A stretch of DNA of 7,393 nucleotides from Acetofilamentum sp. (GTDB lineage: Bacteria > Bacteroidota > Bacteroidia > Bacteroidales > JAFGUD01), in contig DYKL01000171.1 of NCBI GenBank assembly GCA_020722645.1, positions 1 to 7,393 on the forward strand. Reading direction: 5' to 3'. Shown here in pieces: positions 1-5,569 of the stretch (the first letter of the stretch is position 1; every line of letters begins with the position of its first letter). A program made the translations under genes and the position numbers. The notes below the pieces were generated by a model. That model worked only from the letters and a program-made list of their open reading frames with translations. It ran no database searches and was not told the DNA's origin.

Positions 1-159
1 CCATTCTGCAAAATTAAAAAAATTTACAATCCCCCCTATATTTTGGATTGAGCCCGGATTACCCTTAAAATCGTATTCCAAAATAGTGTTTTTACCGCTC
101 TGGTCGTATTGTTCTATTGGTTTTTCGTTTGAGTTCAAAACAGTTCTGCCTATGACCAT
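1..159 (-). CDS. Partial or remnant Rhs/TcB-toxin-like protein (N-terminal 53 residues, runs off the left edge)
   Basis: Reading leftward from an ATG at 159-157, 53 codons are open to the window edge, and an in-frame TAA lies at 171-169, so the frame cannot extend upstream. Two segments look like TcB/SpvB/Rhs-type toxin proteins as I remember the family: GRTVLNSNEKPIEQYD near residues 4-19, and DQSGKNTILEYDFKGNP near residues 19-35. In full-length TcB proteins such motifs sit deep inside a large beta-cocoon of more than 1000 residues, not at the N-terminus, and they are normally well separated. Here they are directly joined right after the start codon, which suggests a decayed or rearranged fragment rather than an intact gene. 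The residues after position 36 do not match anything I recognise. No signal peptide is visible. It is divergent from the tRNA gene. The family call is inference from short motifs, and a chance open frame cannot be excluded. Confidence 0.4.
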   Translation of the reverse strand, partial: MVIGRTVLNSNEKPIEQYDQSGKNTILEYDFKGNPGSIQNIGGIVNFFNFAEW

Positions 160-178
160 ATTTAAAAATTAAAAAAAA

Positions 179-210
179 TTTGTATTAAAAATAAAAAAAG
201 TCTATCTTTG
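179..210 (+). promoter_or_regulatory. Bacteroidota-type promoter of tRNA-Arg
   Basis: TTTG at 179-182 and TATCTTTG at 203-210, separated by 20 bp, match the Bacteroidota primary-sigma consensus (TTTG at -33, TAnnTTTG at -7). Transcription would start a few bases after 210, giving a leader of roughly ten bases before the mature tRNA at 227. Position and consensus match make this the best promoter in the window. Confidence 0.75.
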
Positions 211-226
211 CAACACTTTTCAACAA

Positions 227-300
227 GTTCCCGTAGCTTAATTGGATAGAGCATCTGACTACGGATCAGAAGGTTGGGGGTTCGAGTCCCCCCGAGAACG
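227..300 (+). tRNA. trnR: tRNA-Arg, anticodon ACG
   Basis: A full 74-nt cloverleaf can be drawn. The acceptor arms are 227-233 and 293-299. The D stem GCTT/GAGC (236-239/249-252) closes an AATTGGATA loop. The anticodon stem TCTGA/TCAGA (254-258/266-270) closes the loop CTACGGA (259-265), placing ACG at the anticodon. The variable loop is 271-275. The T stem GGGGG/CCCCC closes the TTCGAGT loop at 281-287. Position 300 is the discriminator G; CCA is not encoded and would be added after transcription. ACG, with A34 normally deaminated to inosine, reads CGN arginine codons. One oddity: the fifth acceptor pair is C231-A295, a mismatch in an otherwise complete stem; a T at 231 would pair. The gene has its own promoter upstream and a terminator directly downstream, so it is a single-gene transcript. 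Confidence 0.95.
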
Positions 301-306
301 CTTTAT

Positions 307-333
307 AAATCGCTGATAATCAGCGATTTTTTT
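307..333. terminator. Intrinsic terminator of tRNA-Arg, probably shared with convergent recQ
   Basis: A perfect 10-bp stem (AAATCGCTGA at 307-316, TCAGCGATTT at 320-329) with a TAA loop is followed by a T tract (327-333) on the plus strand, 7 bases past the tRNA. On the minus strand the stem lies directly beyond the recQ stop codon (334-332), but its tail is only a short TTTATAAAG. Termination is therefore expected to be strong for the tRNA and weaker for recQ. Confidence 0.85.
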
Positions 334-2464
334 ATTTCAGTTTATCATTTTTTAACCAATAATTTATTCCTAGTCTTATTTTTCCGTAAGATATTTGCTC
401 TTTGAGATAAAAATAAAGCGGACTTATTGAATTTTCGTAATCTTTTGCTTCCATTGCATCTTTTATTTTGTCCAATTCATCTTTTGTAACAAAATCGGAT
501 ATATCAATATCATAATCATCTGAATATAGTTTGGCAATATGTGAAAGGACAGTATCGGCGGATAAATTTCTTTGTTTTGATATTTCATCAATATTTAAAC
601 CCTCTTTGTATAAATCATAAGTTAAAATATATGTTGAACCTTTAATTTTTTCCCCTACTTCACTTTTTTCTCTTACAAATTTCAAGATTTGCCCCAAAAA
701 TTTGCTGCCGTATTTGTTGTTTTTAAAATCTCCAATTCCTGAAATAGTGCTAAGTTCATTATGATTAACAGGTTTTTTGTCTGCCATTTCCAATAAAGTA
801 GCATCACTGAAAATGACATAAGGCGGTACTCCTTGGCTGTCTGCAATATTTCTTCTTAACTCTCTGAGAATTTCAAACAATTCGTTCTGCAACATTTTTG
901 ATTTGCTTAACGGTTTCGCTTCCTGTTCTTTTTGTTCTTTTCTTTTACTGATTTCAACAACATTTACCAAATTTACTTTTCTGCCTTTAAAAAGCACATT
1001 TTCACCGGCTTCTGTAATCTGCACACGATTTTTCATATCATAAGCTATTTCTATAAAGCCCTGATTAAGAAGTTGTAACATATACTGATACCAATCAACA
1101 AAACTTATGTCTTTTCCAACTCCGAATGTTTTAATATTTTGATAGCCTTTATCGTAAATTTCTTTTTTACCGGAACCTCTTAAAACATCAATAACGGTAG
1201 TCAGATTTTCTTCTTGCTTTAATCTGTATATCGCAGAAAGAGCTTTTTGGGCTATAATTGTACCGTCAAATTGTTTAGGCGGATTTTTACATACATCACA
1301 ATTTCCACAGTCATTTTCCAAATATTCACCAAAATAACTCAAAAGAATTTTTCTTCGGCAAGTTTGAGCTTCGGCATATTCCTGAATTCTCTGAAGTTTG
1401 GCTAATTCAATTTCTTTGTTGTTTGGAGCATCATTTATGAATTTTCTGTACATCATCACATCTTGAATGCTGTAAAACATCAAAGTATCAGTTTTCAGAC
1501 CGTCTCTGCCTGAACGCCCGATTTCCTGATAATAATTTTCGATATTTTTGGGCATATTGTAATGTATAACCCATCTCACATTAGGCTTATCAATACCCAT
1601 TCCGAACGCAATTGTTGCACATATAATAGGAGTTTTGTCTGTAATAAAATTCTCCTGAACTTTTGAACGTTTTTTGCTTTCCATTCCGGCGTGATAAAAT
1701 TCTGCTTTTATTCCTTCCTTTTTAAGAGTTTTTGCCATATCTTCGGTTGAATTTCGGCTAAGGCAGTATATTATTCCCGATTGATTCGGACGGCTTTTTA
1801 TGAAATCAAGTATAATTTTTTTTCTGTTTTGTCCGGGTAAAACATTTAAACTCAAATTTGGACGGTCGAAAGAAGCTATAAATTGTCTGGGATTCTCTAA
1901 TTTAAGCTGTTTTATAATGTCTCGAGCGGTAATTTTATCGGCAGTTGCGGTCAGTGCTATAATCGGAACATCGGGATAAAGTTCTTTCAAAATTTTCAGT
2001 TCTGTATATTCAGGTCGAAAATCATGTCCCCAATGTGAAATGCAATGTGCTTCATCAATTGCAAATAAGCTGATTTTAATTTTATTCAGCAGATTAACAA
2101 AACCGTCAGATACAATTTTTTCGGGCGAAACGTACAAAAGTTTTACATCGCCTGCTAAAACATCATTCTCTACAGAAATTTGCTGTTCAATGCTTAATGA
2201 ACTATTTAAAAATGCCGCATTAATCCCAACTGATTTTAAATTTTCTACCTGATCCTTCATCAAAGCAATCAGAGGCGAAACTACAACTGCAACACCTTCG
2301 TTTAAAACTGCCGGAATCTGAAATGTTATAGATTTGCCTCCACCTGTCGGCATCAAAACAAGACAATCATTTTTATATAAAACTGATGAAATTATATCCT
2401 CTTGCAATGGTCTGAATTCATCGTATCCAAAGTACTTTTTTAATATTTGTTTCGCTTGTTGCAT
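332..2464 (-). CDS. recQ: ATP-dependent DNA helicase RecQ
   Basis: This is a cytoplasmic 3'-5' superfamily 2 helicase for recombination and stalled-fork repair. The 710-residue protein shows the full RecQ order. Motif 0 is FGYDEFRPLQ (12-21). Walker A is PTGGGKS (39-45). The DEAH box is 137-140, followed by the RecQ-specific aromatic loop SHWGHDFRPEY (143-153). Motif III is LTATA (171-175), motif V AFGMGID (286-292) and motif VI YYQEIGRSGRDG (311-322). The zinc-binding cysteines are C369, C386, C389 and C392. A winged-helix RQC region spans about 400-500 and an HRDC domain about 525-602. A further helical tail (about 605-705) looks like the helix-turn-helix extension common in Bacteroidota and Firmicutes RecQ; that makes it about 100 residues longer than E. 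coli RecQ. The start is where RecQ proteins usually begin, with a promoter-like box just upstream. No motif is damaged. It is transcribed toward the tRNA and divergently from the protease gene. Confidence 0.97.
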   Translation of the reverse strand: MQQAKQILKKYFGYDEFRPLQEDIISSVLYKNDCLVLMPTGGGKSITFQIPAVLNEGVAVVVSPLIALMKDQVENLKSVGINAAFLNSSLSIEQQISVENDVLAGDVKLLYVSPEKIVSDGFVNLLNKIKISLFAIDEAHCISHWGHDFRPEYTELKILKELYPDVPIIALTATADKITARDIIKQLKLENPRQFIASFDRPNLSLNVLPGQNRKKIILDFIKSRPNQSGIIYCLSRNSTEDMAKTLKKEGIKAEFYHAGMESKKRSKVQENFITDKTPIICATIAFGMGIDKPNVRWVIHYNMPKNIENYYQEIGRSGRDGLKTDTLMFYSIQDVMMYRKFINDAPNNKEIELAKLQRIQEYAEAQTCRRKILLSYFGEYLENDCGNCDVCKNPPKQFDGTIIAQKALSAIYRLKQEENLTTVIDVLRGSGKKEIYDKGYQNIKTFGVGKDISFVDWYQYMLQLLNQGFIEIAYDMKNRVQITEAGENVLFKGRKVNLVNVVEISKRKEQKEQEAKPLSKSKMLQNELFEILRELRRNIADSQGVPPYVIFSDATLLEMADKKPVNHNELSTISGIGDFKNNKYGSKFLGQILKFVREKSEVGEKIKGSTYILTYDLYKEGLNIDEISKQRNLSADTVLSHIAKLYSDDYDIDISDFVTKDELDKIKDAMEAKDYENSISPLYFYLKEQISYGKIRLGINYWLKNDKLK

Positions 2465-2480
2465 TTCTATTTTTTTTTGA

Positions 2481-2488
2481 CAAAGCTA
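2481..2488 (-). promoter_or_regulatory. Candidate -7 box of recQ
   Basis: On the minus strand TAGCTTTG fits the Bacteroidota -7 consensus TAnnTTTG exactly and ends 17 bases before the recQ ATG (2464). The predicted leader would be only about ten bases. No good TTTG is seen at the expected -33 distance, so this is a half-supported promoter. Confidence 0.5.
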
Positions 2489-2529
2489 AATGTTTTTTTA
2501 ATTTTTTAACTCCTAATTTGATTTTTTTG

Positions 2530-2537
2530 TATTTTCG
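2530..2537 (+). promoter_or_regulatory. Weak candidate -7 box of the C10 protease gene
   Basis: TATTTTCG differs from TAnnTTTG at one base and lies 24 bases before the ATG at 2562. No TTG lies at the usual -33 spacing, though a TTTG occurs closer in at 2517-2520. The following leader is A-rich with no Shine-Dalgarno sequence, as is typical in Bacteroidota. The 97-bp spacer 2465-2561 must hold promoters for both divergent genes. Confidence 0.3.
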
Positions 2538-2561
2538 TGGCATAATTTTAAAAAATATAAA

Positions 2562-4775
2562 ATGAAAAAAATCTTCCTTTTATTCAGTCTCATTGTGCTT
2601 GTATTCAGCGGTATTGATGCACAAAAAATATCTGTTGATGCAGCTGAACAAATTGCTAAAAATGTTTTTTATGAAAATTTCGGCACAAAACAATCAGAAA
2701 TTGATTTAGAACCGGTTTATACTGATTTTTTCAACGAAATTCCACTTTACTATGTTTTTAATCTGGAAAATGAAATTGGTTTTGTAATTGTTTCTGCTGA
2801 CGAAAGAGTAATACCTGTTCTGGGTTACTCCAACGAAAGCCCCTACGATCACGAAAAAAGACCTGTTCAGTTTGCAGATTGGATGGAATCTTATTCTATA
2901 CAAATTCAATATGTCATTGAAAACCAAATTCCTTCAACAACCGAAATTGATAAACTTTGGCAAAAATATAATTGCCCTGCTGAAAATTTCTCTTTTGAAA
3001 AAGGCACAAAAGATGTTTCTCCTTTGCTGGGAACAATTGCTTGGAATCAGGATTCAGGTTGGAATCAATATTGCCCGATAGCTTCGGGAGGTCCCGGTGG
3101 TCGTTGTTATGCCGGATGCGTTGCTACTGCTGCTGCTCAGGTAATGAAATTCTGGAATTATCCTGAAACAGGTGAAGGTTCTCACTCTTACACATGCGAC
3201 TATGGTACATTATCAGCAGATTTTGGAGCAACAACCTACCAATGGGCATCTATGAGTAACACATCTTCTACAAGTGCAGCAGCTCTTTTAATTTACCATG
3301 TCGGTATTTCTGTTGATATGGATTACCAACCTGACGGTTCAGGTGCTTCTATATCTGATCTGGTTTATTCTTTCGAAAACTATTTTAAATACAAAGAAAC
3401 AGCAGAATATAAAAATGCTGATTGGTATCCTACTACTTGGAAAGATATGTTAATAGCAGAATTAGAAGCAGGAAGACCAATGGTTTACAGAGGCTATACA
3501 TCAGGAAGCAGTGGACACGCTTTTGTTTGTGATGGTTACAGAAGCAGCGACGAAAAATTCCATTTCAACTGGGGCTGGAGTGGCTACTCAAACGGATATT
3601 ATGCACTATCAAATCTTAATCCCGGTGGATATGATTTTACAGATGAACAAGCTGCTGTTTTTGGAATAGAACCGGATATTCAAGTAACCTTAATGCCTCC
3701 TTCAAATCTTGATGCAAGCTTATCCGGTGATGATGTTACCCTTACTTGGGACGCACCATTTACTTTTGGAGACCCGCAAGAAATTTTTTATGCAGATATT
3801 AATAATGTTACAAATCTGAATTGGCCTACTCCCGAACGCTCAACTTTGTTTGATATTACTGATTTCAGTCTTTCTTATCCTGCTGAAATAACACAATTAA
3901 CTCACTTCTTTTACGAACACACAAGCTATCCATGGCCTGATGCTACTTTCACATTTAAAATATATGATACAGATGGCAGTACCTTACTTTATGAATCTTC
4001 TGAAATGGAAGCAGAGCACATGGTTGAAATTACTCATACTCTTTCATCTCCGGTAATTGTATATGATGATTTTTATGTTGCTATTGTACCTGTTGATGCA
4101 AGCGGACACCCTTCATCTACTTCTGTTAAAGTCGCAACCGGTACAACTCACTCTTATTCAGGTAGTGCAGGAAGTTGGGAAATATATGACGACGGTACTG
4201 ATGCTTATGAATTTGTTACTTATGTTAATATTGCAGGTGCTCAGAAAATCTCTTATAATCCTGATAAAAACACCTACAATTCAACTTCTGTTATTGATAA
4301 TTCCTGCGTTTTAAAATTAAATCCTAAAGAATTACCTAAATACTCCAAAGCTTTTACCGGCTATAAAGTTTATAGAAATGATTTTGCAATTACCGGAGTT
4401 CTTCCGACATCTACTTTAACTTATTTAGATGATAATTTAAGTATCGGCTCATATACTTATTGCGTGAAGTCTGTTTATGACGAAGGGGAATCTGAATGTT
4501 CAAATGAAGAAACAGTTAACATAACAGTTGATATTCAGGAAAACGGAAACGAAATTTTAATTTATCCAAATCCGACAAATGACTTTTTATTTGTAAAATC
4601 AGCAAATTCGATAGATGAAATTAAAATTGTTGATATTTCGGGAAGAATTTTGTTTAGCCAAAACTATTCTGAAAACAATGCTCAAATTAATTTAGCAAAT
4701 ATTGAAAATGGAGTTTATTTTATTGAAATTTCTACTCCGGAAGGTAAAATTATCAAAAGTTTTGTTAAAAAATAA
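2562..4775 (+). CDS. Secreted C10-family (streptopain-like) cysteine protease with T9SS sorting domain
   Basis: This 737-residue exported peptidase is related to streptopain (SpeB) and interpain. Residues 1-20 are a signal peptide with a hydrophobic core, cleaved near DA-QK. Residues 22-125 resemble the Spi/SpeB propeptide (for example VSADERVIPVLGY, 77-89), which keeps the zymogen inactive. The C10 domain spans about 153-370: catalytic C186 in AGCVATAAAQVMKFWNYP, H319 in SGHAFVCDGY, and the NWGWSGYSNGYYAL segment (336-349) carrying the supporting Asn and Trp. A fibronectin-III-like domain starts at 379-399, is interrupted by a beta-rich insert (about 400-565), and resumes at about 597-655 (GYKVYRN...YTYCVKSVYDEGESE). 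Residues 663-737 form a type A T9SS C-terminal domain (YPNPTNDF at 668-675, then DISGRI and GVYFIEI), predicting outer-membrane export and surface attachment or release. All catalytic residues are present. Likely role: protein degradation for nutrition or interaction with a host or neighbours. The first ATG fits the signal peptide exactly. No strong terminator follows directly. Confidence 0.93.
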   Translation: MKKIFLLFSLIVLVFSGIDAQKISVDAAEQIAKNVFYENFGTKQSEIDLEPVYTDFFNEIPLYYVFNLENEIGFVIVSADERVIPVLGYSNESPYDHEKRPVQFADWMESYSIQIQYVIENQIPSTTEIDKLWQKYNCPAENFSFEKGTKDVSPLLGTIAWNQDSGWNQYCPIASGGPGGRCYAGCVATAAAQVMKFWNYPETGEGSHSYTCDYGTLSADFGATTYQWASMSNTSSTSAAALLIYHVGISVDMDYQPDGSGASISDLVYSFENYFKYKETAEYKNADWYPTTWKDMLIAELEAGRPMVYRGYTSGSSGHAFVCDGYRSSDEKFHFNWGWSGYSNGYYALSNLNPGGYDFTDEQAAVFGIEPDIQVTLMPPSNLDASLSGDDVTLTWDAPFTFGDPQEIFYADINNVTNLNWPTPERSTLFDITDFSLSYPAEITQLTHFFYEHTSYPWPDATFTFKIYDTDGSTLLYESSEMEAEHMVEITHTLSSPVIVYDDFYVAIVPVDASGHPSSTSVKVATGTTHSYSGSAGSWEIYDDGTDAYEFVTYVNIAGAQKISYNPDKNTYNSTSVIDNSCVLKLNPKELPKYSKAFTGYKVYRNDFAITGVLPTSTLTYLDDNLSIGSYTYCVKSVYDEGESECSNEETVNITVDIQENGNEILIYPNPTNDFLFVKSANSIDEIKIVDISGRILFSQNYSENNAQINLANIENGVYFIEISTPEGKIIKSFVKK

Positions 4776-4815
4776 ATACTATTAAACCGTCAAAAATTTC
4801 GTAACATAGCTAATT

Positions 4816-4830
4816 CGGATTTGAAATCCG
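4816..4830. repeat. Short palindrome CGGATTT-G-AAATCCG
   Basis: Seven bases on each side of a single G are perfectly complementary, 41 bp past the protease stop codon. There is no T run after it, so it is a poor intrinsic terminator. Its right half continues as AAATCCGTA, identical to 9 bases inside the left end of the MITE-like element (4932-4940). It may be a relic of a related repeat. Confidence 0.5.
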
Positions 4831-4869
4831 TATTCAAATAATCAACTGATTTATAAAATTTTAGGATTA

Positions 4870-4905
4870 CAAATCATTATTGTCCAGAACCTTTTTAATG
4901 ATTTG
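4870..4905. repeat. 9-bp inverted repeat with an 18-base loop
   Basis: CAAATCATT (4870-4878) and AATGATTTG (4897-4905) are perfect inverted copies. The stem is AT-rich and the loop is long. It has no T run and its function is unknown. It lies 22 bp left of the MITE-like element. Confidence 0.4.
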
Positions 4906-4927
4906 AAAACTATTATTAAATATTATT

Positions 4928-5055
4928 CCTTAAATCCGTAAGTCTATACTTATATATCTGAAATTCAGCCAGGTGAAAACACCTGACTGGTGCAAACTAC
5001 ATGTTGCAGGTGTTTTCACCTGCAACCACTTACGAAAAGACTTGCGGATTTAAGG
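4928..5055. mobile_element. MITE-like element, 128 bp, with 18-bp terminal inverted repeats
   Basis: The left end CCTTAAATCCGTAAGTCT (4928-4945) and right end AGACTTGCGGATTTAAGG (5038-5055) are inverted copies with 17 of 18 matches. Immediately outside, TTATT occurs on both sides (4923-4927 and 5056-5060), which fits a 5-bp target-site duplication. The interior has no reading frame and contains two strongly symmetric hairpins. Short length, terminal inverted repeats, flanking duplication and lack of coding capacity are the hallmarks of a non-autonomous miniature element moved by a transposase encoded elsewhere. No family can be named. Caveat: the surroundings are AT-rich, so a 5-bp match could be chance, and the structure could instead be a folded RNA or REP-like repeat. 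Confidence 0.55.
4970..5026. repeat. Two mutually complementary hairpins inside the MITE-like element
   Basis: CAGGTG-AAAA-CACCTG (4970-4985) and GTTGCAGGTG-TTTT-CACCTGCAAC (5003-5026) each fold on themselves, with stems of 6 and 10 bp. Because one loop is AAAA and the other TTTT, the 16-base cores 4970-4985 and 5007-5022 are also exact inverted copies of each other. The strand can thus form either two hairpins or one long one. These are the most GC-rich bases of the spacer. Confidence 0.8.
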
Positions 5056-5140
5056 TTATTTAAAAGGTCATAAAACTAACTGCAGAGTCGAAACACAATG
5101 CCAATTGTCCTGCTGGAAGCAACTTGTTTGGATTAATAGT

Positions 5141-5162
5141 AATGTGAGTATAAAATCACATT
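5141..5162. repeat. Palindrome AATGTGA-N8-TCACATT
   Basis: Seven-base arms at 5141-5147 and 5156-5162 are perfect inverted copies around GTATAAAA. It resembles a CRP/FNR-type operator, but the spacer is 8 rather than 6 bases and no gene starts nearby, so a regulatory role is doubtful. It could also be a weak stem-loop in RNA. Confidence 0.4.
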
Positions 5163-5371
5163 GTTCAATTAATTACACTTTGTTAATGTCAATAGTTCGG
5201 CATATTTCATAGTAATTTGTTAATATTCAGCAAATTGATTTTGTATGTGTAACAAATTAGTAGTTGATTGAAAATCAATAATTTGCTTCCTTCGTTATTA
5301 CTCAGGATGACGCTAATTGAAAAATTAACGAATTATTGTTAATGTAATATTGACAATAAATTTCAGTTCAA

Positions 5372-5422
5372 GCAAGATATTTCCAATATGACTGTTTGAG
5401 TGAAAAAAACAGAATATCTCGC
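5372..5422. repeat. Compound hairpin in the spacer
   Basis: The outer arms AGATATT (5375-5381) and AATATCT (5413-5419) pair fully, extended by GC/GC across one mismatch. The inner arms CTGTTT (5392-5397) and AAACAG (5407-5412) pair directly inside on the right, with a 10-base bulge on the left. The layered structure could be part of a transcribed RNA or an old repeat. No T run follows. Confidence 0.4.
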
Positions 5423-5532
5423 AAAAGACAATTTGTCTTAGTAATCAATCTTCTTATAAAGATTTGATATAATAACTCACTCTGTTTCGGACAATAATAT
5501 TTCAAATCAAAAAAAAACAAGTCATAATTAAA

Positions 5533-5566
5533 AAAAGTCTGAAAAGCATTTACTTTTCAGACTTTT
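5533..5566. terminator. Intrinsic terminator of the kinase-RapZ gene, probably bidirectional
   Basis: A perfect 14-bp stem (AAAAGTCTGAAAAG at 5533-5546, CTTTTCAGACTTTT at 5553-5566) with a 6-base loop ends 3 bases past the stop codon of the minus-strand gene. On the minus strand it is followed by a run of T (complement of the A tract 5530-5536). On the plus strand the tail is TTTTCTTT, so read-through from the protease gene could also stop here, giving that gene a 3' untranslated region of about 790 bases. Confidence 0.88.
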
Positions 5567-5569
5567 CTT

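Larger units (their letters stand above)
4776..5569. other. 794-bp non-coding region between convergent genes, rich in inverted repeats
   Basis: No credible gene was found on either strand. Contents in order: a short palindrome (4816-4830), a 9-bp inverted repeat (4870-4905), a 128-bp MITE-like element (4928-5055), a TGTGA/TCACA palindrome (5141-5162), a compound hairpin (5372-5422), a compact hairpin AAGACAA-T-TTGTCTT (5425-5439), and the terminator of the downstream minus-strand gene (5533-5566). The rest is AT-rich and not recognised. For a spacer between two convergent genes, which needs no promoter, it is long and unusually rich in symmetric sequences. That suggests accumulated small repeats or a non-coding RNA, not regulation of the flanking genes. 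Confidence 0.6.

Noticed and set aside
227..300. tRNA-associated integration site (att) for a mobile island
   Set aside because: No duplicated tRNA 3' end, integrase or island gene is seen in the window; the toxin-like fragment lies on the 5' side of the tRNA, which is not where such islands normally insert.
2040..2252. A plus-strand open frame of about 70 codons inside recQ
   Set aside because: It lies wholly antisense to the helicase domain of an intact recQ, has no promoter or recognisable motif, and is explained as a shadow frame.
2706..2927. A minus-strand open frame of 73 codons inside the protease propeptide
   Set aside because: It is antisense to a well-supported domain and has no family resemblance.
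2872..3081. A plus-strand alternative-frame open reading frame in the protease gene
   Set aside because: It overlaps the propeptide/catalytic boundary in another frame, and its composition is that of an out-of-frame translation.
4057..4314. An 85-codon plus-strand frame rich in Leu and Met within the protease gene, suggestive of a membrane protein
   Set aside because: The hydrophobic composition comes from reading the beta-rich insert in the wrong frame; there is no start context of its own.
4816..4830. Intrinsic terminator of the protease gene
   Set aside because: The stem is short with a one-base loop and no T run follows; the hairpin at 5533-5566 is a better candidate for stopping plus-strand transcripts.
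5141..5162. CRP/FNR binding site
   Set aside because: The TGTGA and TCACA halves are separated by 8 rather than 6 bases, and no promoter or gene start is near; kept only as a palindrome.
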